Notes: generated from the sequence alone by a model not told the origin. Positions 23,079-33,802 are shown, numbered from the stretch's first letter. The stretch: 64,000 nucleotides of DNA from Symbiodinium natans (GCA_905221605.1 CAJNDS010000069.1:926001-990000), one strand, 5' to 3'. A program made the numbers and translations.

Positions 23079-23580
23079 ATAGCCAGTCGTCTCTTTCAGG
23101 TGACCTGGCTTGATTACCCCCTTTCTCTCAGCGGCAAGACGCCCTGAACGTATCTGCGAGATTTTTGGTTGGCCGGATCAAGACTGCAATTGCCGACTCT
23201 GAGCTGAGTGGTCTTTTACGTTTGGACGAGCACGGCGCTCCAGGCCTTCAAGTTGGCGCCTTGCCATGCAGAATCACCCCCAAGCCCGCATTCCTGAGGC
23301 TCCGGCGCGAAATCTTTTATCGACTGGCGTCTGTGTATTCTGTGTTCGCAGTCTCAGCCCAAACTCCGCATGTAGCTAGCGGGAGCCCTGAATTGTTAAA
23401 GCAAAAAACGTCAGGCACCGCGCGAACCTTGGACTGGTGGCACCCACCGATATGTTACCTTGAGCTAAAGCAGCATTCGTGGTTGCCCAGAAGATCAGAA
23501 CTGCGTCCCCTGTGCAGGGTTTGGGCTGAAGTGTGGTTAACAAACTCATGCTGGCTGCATCGGCGGGGCACAAACCGGTA
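23079..23580 (+). repeat. Dispersed repeat family D, copy 1
   Basis: It begins AGCCAGTCGTCTCTTTCAGGTGAC and shares CAAGTTGGCGCCTTG, AACTCCGCATGT, GTCAGGCACCG and GTGCGAACCTTGGAC-like blocks with 25874-26163. It then shares CCCAGAAGATCAGAACTG through GGGCACAAACCGGT with 26427-26578. Confidence 0.8.
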
Positions 23581-23616
23581 CTAGATGGAAGAGATGGGGT
23601 GAGGCTTCTCAAATCT

Positions 23617-23883
23617 TCTCAACCTCTTCGGCGCGGACCTTCCGCATTGTAAAGGTAATAAGGCAATGACTAGGTAACGGCAATTCCCAACAGCAGTTGC
23701 CTGGCAGAAAGCGGACATGGTGAAGACTGAGGTATGCTCTCTGTTGATTGCGGGCTTGCTGATGACTCCCACCGCTTTAGCCAGTCGGGGTGATGTGCTT
23801 TTCATACCAGCGGTGAGGCGTATGCAAAGCCCCGTAGATGCTCCGGAGTCCTGCCCCACATTTTCGTCACCGTCCTCACCGAG
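23617..23883 (+). repeat. Dispersed copy of repeat family A
   Basis: Nearly collinear with 8634-8700 and 9745-9300-type segments: GGCGCGGACCTTCCGC, CAGCAGTTGCCTGG, GAGGTATGCTCTCTG, CAGTCGGGGTGATGTG and CCCCGTAGATGCTCCGG. It ends at CACCGTCCTCACCGAG, where family E begins. It lies about 14 kb from the tandem pair. Confidence 0.85.
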
Positions 23884-24165
23884 CCGGACTTTGGGAGTCT
23901 CGAGCCATGAGGCGACGAAGATGGCGCTGCGACCCAGGCTACGTTCTGGCTCGGGGTCTAGGGTGAATCAGTGAAGGCCTTTAGGGGCTGTGTGATGCAG
24001 AAGATGACGATTGCGGAAGATCGTGCTTTGGCACAGCGCGGCGCCTCTCGTTGCCACCAAGCAGCGGCCCTAAAAGCTAGGCCCAGTAAGCCCCCCAGCC
24101 CATCATCAAACCCCAAGTCCCAAGCCCAAGGGCTGGGGACGGCGTCTCAGAAATTTTTTTGCATC
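23884..24165 (+). repeat. Dispersed repeat family E, copy 1
   Basis: It contains TCTCGAGCC, GAGGCGACGAAGATGG, GCAGAAGATGACGATTGCGG, AAGATCGTGCTTTG and CACAGCGCGGCGCCTCT, then a telomere-like AAACCCCAAGTCCCAAG tail. Copies recur at 24440-24615 and 26695-27010. Confidence 0.8.
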
Positions 24166-24439
24166 TGAGAGCAGTCAGGGAACTCGAGACAGCCATTGCA
24201 AGTCGGGTCGTGTGTTCGAAAAGGCAGTTTCTATGCCTTAGGCACACCTTGCGCCAAGGCCTTCTAAACCAATCGGCATCCCAAGATTGGCGATTTCTTG
24301 GCTTTTGAAAACTTATCCGTGCCTGGACAGAACCGTTCCCTCGTTCGCTTGAGAGCGCGGACTCAATTCTTGTTAGCACTTAAGAATGCGAGCAGTGGAA
24401 ACCTGCTTCTGTGGCAAGGTCGAGAAAACTATGCAATGC

Positions 24440-24615
24440 AAAAGATGACGATTGCAGAAGATCGTGCTTTGACACAGCACGGCGCCTCTTCTTCCCACTC
24501 AGCAGCGGGCCCGAAACGCTAAGCCCACTAAGCCTTCCAGCGCATCATTAAACCCCAAGTCCCAATGCCAAAGCCAGCGGCTGTGGATGGTGTCTGAGAA
24601 AATTTCCTCTGCATC
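24440..24615 (+). repeat. Dispersed repeat family E, copy 2 (5' truncated)
   Basis: It starts at AAAGATGACGATTGCAGAAG and runs through CACAGCACGGCGCCTCT to the AAACCCCAAGTCCCAA tail and GTGTCTGAGAAAAT. Confidence 0.8.
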
Positions 24616-24970
24616 AATCTTGCAAGTCAAGTAGCGCCAGTAAATGTCGGGAAAACAAGACATCTGCCCTTTTTGCTAGGTTTTAGGGTTTAAGGTCAGG
24701 GATGTAGGGCCTTAGTGCCTTAGGGTTCAGCTGGGGCGGAGGGCAATCAAAGGAACGCAAGGCAGCCTTTGCCAGTGAGGGCGTGCAGCGTCAGTGCTTG
24801 AGCGTGTTGAGCCATGTGGTGAGCGGCGTGGTGAGGCCATGCATGTTCTGAAGGTCGGGTGCTCTGCTCACTGCGCAAAAGGCTGCTAAATAGTTCGGCT
24901 TGAGAGTTTCAGAGGAGTTGCTGGCTTGTTTAGAACCCTTCCGACCTGTGTGCAGAGGTCTCAATCGCTG

Positions 24971-25112
24971 AGTGGTCTTTTGTGGCTTGGACGTCGCGTG
25001 CGCGCGATGGCTCCCACCTGTTCGGGTGATGTTGCCGGAAATTGTGCTTGAGAGCACATGAATCGAAAAACAATTGTCAGGGGTGGATCAGTAGACAAAC
25101 CGTCTGAACGCA
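24971..25112 (+). repeat. Dispersed repeat family C, copy 2
   Basis: It shares GGACGTCGCGTG, CTCCCACCTGTTCGGGTGAT, GAGAGCACATG and GATCAGTAGACAAACCGTCT with the other copies. Confidence 0.8.
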
Positions 25113-25240
25113 GGGAAGGTTCGACGAAGGCAGCAGAAGGCCACGAGGCTTCGTGCGAATGGGCAGGGGCCTAGACGAACTTAGTTCGGGGTGTCCCCCT
25201 TGCCCGGTCTAAGTCTTACCTCCCTTTGTTTTCCTCAAAG

Positions 25241-25410
25241 AGTAGTCTTTTGTGTTTTGGACGTCGAGTGCGGCGCTTCAAAACAGATCCGATGTTTCGG
25301 AACGGTCTGTTCGCTGATTTTGCCAGAAACTCTGCTTGAGAGCACATGGATAGGCAAAGCGCTTGTCATTGCCAGGGACAGGATCACGTGACAAACGAGC
25401 TGAACGTCCC
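25241..25410 (+). repeat. Dispersed repeat family C, copy 3
   Basis: It shares TTTTGGACGTCGAGTGCG, TTGAGAGCACATGGATAG, CGCTTGTCATTGCCAG and GACAAACGAGCTGAACG. It is more diverged in the middle than copies 2 and 4. Confidence 0.7.
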
Positions 25411-25680
25411 CCGCTGTTGTGAATGGAGGAAGACAGGTTCGCGCGTCCTGATGTGCAAATATCCGTCTCCATTTTGGGGTTTGTTTGGCTGGTTGGCCTT
25501 GAGGCCCAGGGTAAATGGCCCTCGACTTATTAAGGACCATTTTCCTTTCTCGCCTGCGTATCCTGACGTTGGTCAACCATGTGAGACGCCGGAGTTGCGG
25601 AGCCTCGTAGCCATGACAGCTCCCAGGGAGGTCAGGCATTGGCGGCTCCATTCTCCATCCCCCCTAGTCTCAGGAGCTGA

Positions 25681-25812
25681 GTGCTCTCATGTGGTTTGAC
25701 GCCGAGCACAGCGCTTCAAATTAGTTGCGGCGTATCGTGATGGTTCCCACCTGTTCGGGTGATGTTGCCGGAAATTGTGCTTGAGAGCACATGGATAGAA
25801 AAATAGTTGTCG
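25681..25812 (+). repeat. Dispersed repeat family C, copy 4
   Basis: It shares CCCACCTGTTCGGGTGATGT and GAGAGCACATGGATAGAAAA with copies 2 and 3. As with copy 1, a family D copy follows within about 100 bp, so C plus D may be one composite unit. Confidence 0.8.
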
Positions 25813-25873
25813 CTGCGTGGGTAGTTGCACCTGAGTATACTGCCTCGGAACAGCCACTGCATCGTTTGTGCAT

Positions 25874-26163
25874 AAAGCCAGTCATCTCTTTTAGGTGACA
25901 TGGCTCGATGGCCCCTGGATCTTAGGAGGGGTGGCTCCAAACCCTCAAGTTGGCGCCTTGTTGCCCTGCGGAATCACCGAGTCCCACATTCCCAAGGCTT
26001 CAGCGCGTTGCGTTCGGAGTCTCCGCCCGAACTCCGCATGTGGCGGGAGCCCAGAAGTGTTGAAGCAAAACTCGTCAGGCACCATCAGGCACCGTGCGAA
26101 CCTTGGACGGGTGGCACCCACCCTCATGTTACCCGGAGCTAAAGCGGCATTCTTGGTTGCTTG
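25874..26163 (+). repeat. Dispersed repeat family D, copy 2
   Basis: Collinear with 23079-23470: AGCCAGTCATCTCTTTTAGG, CTCAAGTTGGCGCCTTG, CTCCGCATGTGGCGGGAGCC and GAACCTTGGACGGGTGGCAC. Confidence 0.8.
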
Positions 26164-26426
26164 TGGTTTGTTTATCCTAGGTCTGTCCCCGCTGCAATGG
26201 TCTCCGCGACCTCTACGTTGATCTCAGGATCCATTTGGTTGTTGGGGTTGAAATCTAGCAAGGCTTACAAAAGAGGCCCGTCGTTTCGGAACAGTTCCCA
26301 GCAACCTGGGGCTACTGCCAACTGTGGTTCCTGAGATTACCCTGATAGTTCCCGAAGGTTTTGTGATGGCTCCGAAGCCCCTTTTGTCAGATATACGTGA
26401 AGAGGCCACAAGGGTGTACGAAGCGA

Positions 26427-26578
26427 CATTCTTGGTTGCCCAGAAGATCAGAACTGCACAGGTGCCCGTGACTGAACTCTGACTACGCAAGCATAAATGG
26501 TGCAGGGTTTGGGCTGAAGTGTGGTTAACAAACTCATGCTGGGTGCATCGGCCGGGCACAAACCGGTGCTAGATGAAA
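26427..26578 (+). repeat. Dispersed repeat family D, 3' fragment (copy 3)
   Basis: It matches the end of family D copy 1: CATTCTTGGTTGCCCAGAAG, CAGGGTTTGGGCTGAAGTGT and GGGCACAAACCGGTGCTAGA, with an insertion of about 35 bp. Confidence 0.8.
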
Positions 26579-26694
26579 GATACCTTGGCCAGGACACAGG
26601 GCTCCTAGTCATACAGCTCATTTGAATTTCTGCCTTGGCCCTAAAGACCTGTACCAAAGAGCGAGGTTAAGCGTTTTCCAGCCGACACGTTTCC

Positions 26695-27010
26695 GGACTT
26701 TGGCAGTCTCGAGCCGCGAGGCGACGAAGATGGGGGCTGCGACCCTATGAAACCCAAGCTCGTGTTAGCACGGGGTTAAGGCAGAGGCCCTTTCGAGGGT
26801 CTAGGGCGAGTCCGGCTCTGCGGTGCAGAAGGTGACGATAGCGGAAGATCGTGCTTTGACACAGAACGGCGCCTCTGCTTCCCACTAAGTCACTAAGCAA
26901 AGACCCCAAACGCCAAGTCCCAGCAAGCCCCCCAGCGCCAGTTTTAAACCCCAAGTCCCAAGGCAAACGGCCGGGGATAGTGTCTCAGCGAATCTTCACT
27001 GCATCAAATC
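26695..27010 (+). repeat. Dispersed repeat family E, copy 3
   Basis: The longest E copy, from TTTGGCAGTCTCGAGCC to CAGCGAATCTTCACTGCATC. It includes the telomere-like AAACCCCAAGTCCCAAGG piece shared by the other copies. Confidence 0.8.
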
Positions 27011-28655
27011 TTGCAAGGGGAGTAATGCCAGTAAACGTCGAGAAAGCAAGACTTCTGTCCTTCTTGCCAGGGTTTAGGGCTTGAGGTCTGGCATGTAGGA
27101 GCTCAGGGTTTAGTCATGTCGGGAGTGAGAGCAGTCAAGCAACGCAAGGCAACCTTTCCAAGTGGTGTCTTCTTTTCAAAGACAGGTTCTAGGCATGGAT
27201 CGTGCAGGAGTGCGGACGTAGCACAGCAAGGTCGAGCAAACGAAGCTCTTGTGGATGCGCCGCTGTTGCCGCTCTTGGATTCCAGCAGACCGAAACCTGC
27301 AGACCCACGAAGTCCTGTTTGGCGGTTCAGGTTGTTAGACTCCAGCATCCAGTTCAGGAGCTTCTACCCGTGCTTTGGGCGTCAAGAGAAACTGGCCATT
27401 TGCGGAATGAAACGGCCTTTGAGGACGCAAGCTCCGGGGAAACTGGGTTGCGGCCGCTGAATGTTAGTTGCCAAAGGAGCAGCTCAACATGAATCGGGAA
27501 GGCTGGGACTGCTTCTGCAACTAGCTCTCTTGGCCGTGCAAGGCGCGAAAACGACTTTGTCTCCATGCTTGGGTGTTCTAGGTTATTGTTGAAGCTTGCA
27601 TGCGGGCTGGTGATTAGATCTGAGCAGCTTCCACTCGGTAACAAGTAGAGGAAGCTTCACAAAGAAGATAAGGCAGAGGATCAAATGAACAATAGTAAGA
27701 GAAATGACTGAGAGACTGAGAATTCTACCTGAAAGAAACGAAAACATGAGCAACGAAAGAAACAACATACAAGGAAACCTTATCTCGTCCCCGTTCCATG
27801 TTGCTCTATAAAATTTGCTCGTTTGCAAGTTCTTCTGAGAAACGGTTCTTATTTTGCTGCATCTCCTTGCTGGTTGCCCCGCCTAGCTTTGAGCTTTCAA
27901 AGACTGGACAGGGAGATGTCGGCCTCGGAGGGATGCCTGTGCCGTGCTGGCACCTCAAGGCAACCGCAGCATGCTGCAGCTCTTTGCCGGACCGTTGCGA
28001 CCCTTGCAAAGCTTGTAGTCACTTGTGGTCGTGACGGCAGCTGTTCGAGTTTGAATCTGATCGCTCTTTTGGACGGCGGACGCCAGGACGTTCCCTTCAC
28101 AGTGTTTTCTGGCAGTGGCCTTTGCGCACCTCCGCACAAGCAAGTGCTCTAGAGATGGTGTGAAGGCTGATACATGAAATGCACGCGAGCAGGGTTTTCT
28201 CCCGCACTTGACTTTCTTTGTGCCAAGCTCGCCGCATTGACCTTTCACTTGTCTCTTCAGACGTGCATTGATTTGTTGGTTTGCCTTCAGCATACATGGT
28301 GCATGGACTGAGTAGTCTGCATATTCAAGGCAAGAAGCATGCTCTTGGGGGGTCAGCTTTCATATGGTGCTAGTTTCTATTTGCTGCTGCAGGCCCTTAC
28401 AGATTTGTATCCTGGCAGACTTAGTAACCTACGGAAACTTGAGGCCCACTTCACAAGCTGTATGGTGGTTGCACTTTAGCCCTTGCTCCGGAAATCTGGA
28501 AACCAACCATGACCATTGCATGCAAAACGCTTGATGCCTTGATGCGGAGATTTCAGCTTTAAAGTTTTGCTTGGCTTACGCACCAGGCAGGTGCACTGCA
28601 CACTGTACACACGAGCAGCAAGGGCTGGGTTTTGCGGTGTACGTCTTGGGGCATC
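27011..28655. other. Tract without a supported gene
   Basis: A + frame at 27116-27460 (114 codons) is open but overlaps other open frames and has no motif. An AT-richer stretch lies at 27600-27850. A few telomere-like heptamers occur near 27070 and 27106. No exon here can be supported. Confidence 0.4.
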
Positions 28656-28937
28656 TCACAGCCAGCCATCGGCCTGATCGGCAGTTCGACCGGGCCTCCG
28701 GCCCCTCCTGAGCCAAACCAGCCCCTCCTGCTGCCTCAGCTTGTGCAGGTGGGCCTCAAAGTCCGGGATGTGCTTCTTGACGCGGGGTTTGAGAAGCTCG
28801 TCCTCCGGAAGATTGGGCTCGTCATCCTCCGGCAACGGATGCTCAGCAACTTCCCGACCTTTGTACATGTCGAGTAGATGTCGAGTAAACGCTGTAGCCG
28901 GAACCAAGGAGGTGTTATGGCAACTCTGTGTCAGCAA
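28656..28937 (-). CDS. Candidate minus-strand exon, charged helical protein, unknown
   Basis: On the minus strand this frame reads an acidic then basic, helix-prone sequence (REVAEHPLPEDDEPNLPEDE, then LLKPRVKKHIPDFEAHLHKL) and ends in an Arg/Gly-rich tail with a stop at 28656-28658. Composition is far more protein-like than the overlapping frames. A minus-strand AG about 15 codons into the frame could be the true exon start. I recognise no family. Confidence 0.4.
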   Translation of the reverse strand: MLTQSCHNTSLVPATAFTRHLLDMYKGREVAEHPLPEDDEPNLPEDELLKPRVKKHIPDFEAHLHKLRQQEGLVWLRRGRRPGRTADQADGWL

Positions 28938-30063
28938 CTGGCGGCAGATTTTTTGCAGGAACTAGGCCCAAGAGGCCTGTTACAAGACCCCTTGTTCTTG
29001 TTACGTCTTAGTCGGTTCCTGACATGTGGTTCCTGTTTCGTGGCGCACTGGTTCCTGTTACACCAGTCGCCCGACCCCTAAGCGCCCTGTTCCACCCTGT
29101 TCGCATCGCTTCTTGGCTTAGCAGCCTCACTGACGGGCAACGCGTATGCAGAACGAAAGGAGTTTTCATAAACTTGCACGCCATCCGGTTTCGCAGGGTG
29201 GGGCTGAGGGCGGAGTAAACCCAAGCCTAAACTTTAAACCCTAAAGGCCCAAAACCCTAAACCCCTGAAGTTTCGGGAGCTGCAAGGAGGTTTCTTTACC
29301 CAAAGCATGTCGCAAAGACCTCTGAAGCCGGCTCCGCCCGAGACATGTGAGACTCAACTGCAAGGAACGGGGACGAACAGGGCTCAGGGTGTGGGATTTC
29401 GGATTCACGTTGCCTCAGGACAGGGTTTAGGGTTTAGGCTTACTGTTTATTACTGCTAGCAAGGCCTTGCGGCTTGTGGTTACCAAGGCCAGTTGGCTGT
29501 CCCAAGCCCTCAACCCACGCAGCTGCCCAAAACACGGGCCTTGGACCTGCAAGCCAGACTCCACACCCCTCTAAAACGCCTGAAAGCCCTGCACGCCGCC
29601 TAAAAAGCCTTGCACCCCAAAGACATTTTTCAAGGGGGTGAAGAATTGCAACTCCGACGTCGGCCCGGTGGACTTTGATGAGGAGCTGGGACTTTACAGG
29701 CCGCTTGCTTCCGACGTGTTTGGCTGAGCAGGCTTGAAACTCGAACCCTAAGCCCGAAACCCTAAACCTTAAACCACCCGCTTGGGGTAGGTCTGGAGGT
29801 TCAGGGGCTTCACGTACTTGGGGGCTGAAGGGTTGAGCCCATAAAGGAGGTTCTCTCGAACATTTGTGCGCCGGCTGCTCAAGAAGGACATCCATGGACG
29901 CAGGAGAACTGCCTTGTTTACTTAGAATTACTCTTGACAATATCGAAAGCTCAGTTTGAAGCTGAATGCTCTGAAGTTCTCAAAGAACGTGGAGACTAGA
30001 AGCAACGTCTCGTTGTTAGCATTGAGCCTTGGGCAACGTCCCTTACTCGGTCGGCACAGCGAC
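28938..30063. other. Intergenic DNA where telomere-like repeats become common
   Basis: Heptamer clusters appear at about 29220-29265, 29423-29440 and 29745-29790, in both orientations. The 166-codon minus frame at 29440-29940 runs through one of these clusters and is not credible as a gene. Confidence 0.5.
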
Positions 30064-31230
30064 ATGAGCATCCATCCTGTTTCTGCTCCAAAAGGCTCAA
30101 TGAAGCCCACAGTCTACTTCTGCGAGTCTGTAGAGGACTACCTCAGCCAAGCAGACCCCATTTTCTCTGGTCGTGAGATTGAGCATAGCGTGATGTTGGG
30201 GGCGACGACGTACTTGAAGCAAGACATTAACTTCTACAACGTGACACCAGAACTGATGGTCGTGAGAGCGGGGGAAGAACCCGATGCACCCTTGGTCTTT
30301 GTCGCGCAGATGATGTACCCGTGGCCATTGGTCATCTCCCTTCCCAATCCTGTCCTTGGTGCTGAGGACTCGGTGCAATTGGTGGAGGACTCTGTTTCTG
30401 CCTTCATTGCTCAAGCTATGCCGCGCTTCCGCGAGAAGGACGTTGTTCCCGTCAAACTCGTCGGTCCAAGCAACATGATCACGTTGGTGTTCGACGCCAT
30501 GGACGACGGCGACAAGAAGAGCTTGAACCGCGGCAAGGACATCCAGTTCTACCAAGTGACACCAGCCACCTTGACCGACCCTCGCCTCGAAATGACAAAA
30601 GAGATGGTAGTCCGTCGGTACGATGCAGAGAAAGATGACGCCTTTGTTGTAGAGTGGTTGCGCCAATTCCAAGTGGATTGTTTCGGTGCCTGCAACGAGA
30701 GTGTGCTCCAGAAACAGATGGCAGATTACAAAGCATTGCCTCATCATCTGCGAGGTCTCTTCATCTTGTTTGATGATGGCCAGCCCGTTAGTCTTGCTGG
30801 TTATGGGGGCCCAACAACCCACACGATGCGAATTGCGAACGTTTTCACCCCTCAACAGCATCGTGGGAAGGGTTACGGGCAACTTGTCTGTTGGTACGTG
30901 ACCAAGTGGCTTATGACCCCTCCCGCTGAAGCACCGGAGCAAGACAACGGTCTTGGATGCCTTTCCGTTGCCATTGCTGCAGATTTGGACAACCCGACCG
31001 CCGTCAAGATCTACACAAGGATTGGTTTCGCTCCATGTGTGGAGTTCGTTGAGTTCGAGGATGCTGCCGGTGTAGCTGCTGCTGCTGTGCGCAGAAAAGG
31101 GGACGCGCTTGTATCAAGGAAGGATACCATCTACATCCTCACCTGCCTCACATCCACGTTATCTTGGACAGTCTACCAGAAGGCAGCTCCAAAAAGCCCT
31201 AAACTCTGCACCCTAAACCCTGAACGCTGA
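30064..31230 (+). CDS. GNAT-family N-acetyltransferase
   Basis: Transfers an acetyl group from acetyl-CoA to an amine; the substrate is unknown. I chose the ATG at 30064 (388 residues). The frame is open further up to a TTG at 29956, and a second ATG lies at 30100. The C-terminal half is a GNAT domain. Motif A reads VFTPQQHRGKGYGQLVCWYV with the acetyl-CoA loop R267-G-K-G-Y-G272. Motif B-like DNPTAVKIYTRIGF spans 309-322 and is typical of GNATs. The N-terminal ~160 residues look like a related or degenerate acetyltransferase-like half. There is no signal peptide or membrane segment. The frame is a single exon. Its last ~15 codons read through CCCTAAA-like repeat before a TGA, so the true C-terminus may differ. 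Confidence 0.85.
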   Translation: MSIHPVSAPKGSMKPTVYFCESVEDYLSQADPIFSGREIEHSVMLGATTYLKQDINFYNVTPELMVVRAGEEPDAPLVFVAQMMYPWPLVISLPNPVLGAEDSVQLVEDSVSAFIAQAMPRFREKDVVPVKLVGPSNMITLVFDAMDDGDKKSLNRGKDIQFYQVTPATLTDPRLEMTKEMVVRRYDAEKDDAFVVEWLRQFQVDCFGACNESVLQKQMADYKALPHHLRGLFILFDDGQPVSLAGYGGPTTHTMRIANVFTPQQHRGKGYGQLVCWYVTKWLMTPPAEAPEQDNGLGCLSVAIAADLDNPTAVKIYTRIGFAPCVEFVEFEDAAGVAAAAVRRKGDALVSRKDTIYILTCLTSTLSWTVYQKAAPKSPKLCTLNPER

Positions 31231-32614
31231 TCACTGCCTTGAACTGCCATCTGCCTTGCCTTGTCGGTCTAGGCTCTAATGCCATGCATGCGGATTGGGG
31301 GTTGAGGATGGTTGAGGGTATCTAGGTCGTGCCCAAACTCTTTCGGATTCCTCTAACGGTCCATCCCATGATTGCCACGCGATTGCCAAGCCGCCCTAAA
31401 TGAACTAAACCTCAGGCCCTGCCCTGGTCCTGAACATCCCAGGTGCCGATGCCAGAAAGTTTTCACGTTTTCTTCTCGTGGGCAGTGCGCATCTCATCAC
31501 CAAGCGTTCTCGCCGCCGGGCCCTAGATTAGAAGTCACGGCAGGTCATAGGGTATCGATCGTGTTTGCAGCTTTCCTTCCGCGACTTTTCGGGGCTTCAG
31601 AGGCCTGAGTGCAGCTTAGGGGCTTCAGAGGCTTTGGGAAAATGGGGTTGTGGCTGTGCCATAGAACGCTGTGCGTTTCATATCTTTAGTTTTCCGATGT
31701 CGCAAGCCGCAAGACATCGCAAGCCAATCGCAAGTTTCCGGACTGATCAACTCTGCGTTTGCTTTGCTCTGCCTTCCTAGCTTTCAAAAAAGACTCTCCG
31801 AGGCAAGGACCCACCACAGTCAAACCCAGCAACTTACTAACCAGAAAGGCGGCCCAAACCCTAAATCCCCCCTCCGTCTTCTGGTTCTTTTTTTAAGGTT
31901 GTAAGTACCCTAGCTCCCCAGGGGGCACCAGCTGGAGCCGAGGCCAGGAAAGCCAATGGGCTGGGAGTGGTATTCGACCATGCCGCGGAAAGCTGATTCT
32001 TGGTGCCTCCAGAGGGTTCAAATGGTTCAACTAGTTGTTGCAAGGGCGTAAGTATGGGTCGAAGCAATCCGCTTACATACTAAGCACCTACAGCCCAAGA
32101 CGCGCACGCCAGTAGCAACTACGCATAGATGGATGCACCAAGGGTTGGAGGGTTTAGGGTTTTAGGGCCGTCACTGAGACTTACGACCCAGAAACCACCC
32201 AAGTCCTCAGGTCGGGCCTCATTGTTTTTTTTGTTTTTTGCGGGTCGCAGTTTCGCTGCAATCTATGGGGTGAAGGTGTGAACATCTTGAAGGATACTTG
32301 TGGCCAGGATGAGTTGTAGGATTTAGGAGGGCGAAGTTATGGTTTCCCTTGCCCTTTCTTGAAAATTTCTTCAGAGAGTACCCCCTTTTTGAGTCTTTTC
32401 GTTCATTTGAGTCGAAAGTGTGCTCGGGTTCAGGATTCGGGGCTGACGGTAGGCGTTGACGTCTGTTCATGACATGCTGGAGTATATGCAGCAGAGACAG
32501 TCGTACGTAGATTCTTGTATGCAAACGGTGTCTCGAGGTGTCCGTGTGCGTCTGCTTTTTGCCGAGTCCTGAGCCCCCAAGTTTCTACTGCCTGTAGCAC
32601 CAGCTGCACCCTTG
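31231..32614. other. Intergenic or intronic DNA
   Basis: It holds scattered telomere-like heptamers (31855-31870, 32145-32165) and no reading frame I can support. T- and A-rich patches occur near 32225-32240. Confidence 0.4.
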
Positions 32615-32839
32615 CAAAGCCGTCTCGACAAGCCAAGGAACGAAAACAATGGGCACAGAGCCTCCAGCAGAAGAGGAAGGACATGACAAGAACGGACGAG
32701 ACGAAGGACACGAAGGAGAAACGGCACGAGAAGGAGAAAAAGGAAAAGAAGGAGAAGAAGGTTAAGAACAAAGAGAGGCAGTATCAGCTGATAGACATCG
32801 ACACGAAGGAACCGGATGCCAAGAGACGAAAGGCCACAG
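32615..32839 (+). CDS. Candidate exon: Lys/Glu-rich, nuclear-type basic protein
   Basis: The frame encodes a highly charged segment (KERKQWAQSLQQKRKDMTRT, then repeated KEKKEKK blocks, then a less repetitive YQLIDIDTKEPDAKRRK). It ends CCACAG followed by GTTTAT, a possible donor at 32840. The basic clusters could act as nuclear localisation signals. The exon start is uncertain because the frame is open upstream to 32515. Purine-rich low complexity makes a chance frame possible. Confidence 0.4.
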
Positions 32840-33232
32840 GTTTATCATACGGGGGGGTTGGGGGTGTGCAGTGTAAGGGGGCCTAAAGCGGGCACATGGG
32901 CCCCACACCCCCTTCCCTTAGCACCAACCCTACTTCATACATAACTGCACATGAACCTTCAAAAAGTGGGTTTAGGGGCCCACCAAGATGGTGTAACTTC
33001 GACCTGCCCCAGGCCGCGCTCTCCCTGAAGACTTGAGATCGTATTTTGCGCAAGAGAAGCCCCAAACCCCTATAACCCCCAAGCCAGAACCCCTAAACCC
33101 TGAAATCCAGAACCCTCAGCCCCCTAAACCACAAATCTCCTTTTCCCCAAAAGGCCATATCTCCTAAACCTTGAAACCCCAAACTCTGAACCCTAAACCC
33201 ATTTGTGAGCCCCCGAATTCGCCTTGGCGCAG

Positions 33233-33304
33233 GTATCCGAAGCGCTGGAAGACAGACCGATGGCCATGGTTAGCAGCCCGAGCCTTCATTAGAAGAGCAG
33301 ATGG
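33233..33304 (+). CDS. Candidate small exon
   Basis: The acceptor is TTGGCGCAG, after about 180 bp of C-rich telomere-like repeat. The donor is GTTGAGGG, at the start of a G-rich repeat. The open frame reads YPKRWKTDRWPWLAARAFIR, Trp/Arg-rich. Family unknown. Confidence 0.45.
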
Positions 33305-33329
33305 GTTGAGGGTTTAAGAGGTGTCGGGC

Positions 33330-33490
33330 TTAGGGATGTTCAGGTTTTAGGGTCGCCTCGGTTTGTGGCACGTCCCAAAAGCTCGGAGACATATCCAAGG
33401 CAGCAGCGGGGGCTGGCGGTTGCAGGGCTTCGACCAAGCCCATCTCAATGGCATCTGGAGGCGGGTTGCGCAAGATCTGCTTTAGGGTTT
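33330..33490 (-). CDS. Possible minus-strand exon within a repeat-rich intron
   Basis: The minus strand reads a protein-like segment (NPPPDAIEMGLVEALQPPAP, then AAALDMSPSFWDVPQ) that begins just after CCCTAAAG. The plus strand is also open over the same bases, so the coding strand is undecided. It would be one of few minus-strand genes in this half. Confidence 0.3.
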
Positions 33491-33703
33491 GGAGTTTTGG
33501 GTAAAGGCTTCTGAGACTGGGCCCAGGCTCTAAACCCAAAATCCCCCCACTCCCTGTGCCCTACCACGTCGCCCACTTGCATCCCAAACCTGCCCCACCC
33601 CAAATTCGTGACTCTTCCTGAATTTGCAAAAGGGGTCCTAATGTGACTTACGAGATATTGGGCTACAAGTGTGGGTTCCTGGGTGCTTTTATTTTCGTTT
33701 CAG

Positions 33704-33802
33704 GGCGAAGTGCAAAGTTTCTGCAGGAAGCGAGACGACCCCCACTACAAGCTGTTTGACCACAACGGTGTGCCCTACTCTTCAGTTTGGAAGGCGCGTC
33801 AG
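33704..33802 (+). CDS. Candidate internal exon, phase 0
   Basis: TTTTCGTTTCAG precedes and GTAATA follows. The 99 nt between them encode exactly 33 codons with well-balanced composition (CRKRDDPHYKLFDHNGVPYS, then SVWKARQ). It is one of the best-bounded exons in the window. It resembles in style the Tyr/Trp/Asp-rich exons at 34953, 35220 and 35571, and may belong to the same gene. Function unknown. Confidence 0.6.

Noticed and set aside
29440-29940. 166-codon minus-strand frame upstream of the acetyltransferase
   Set aside because: It runs through telomere-like repeat (GFEF / RFRVSGLG-type residues) and has no domain.
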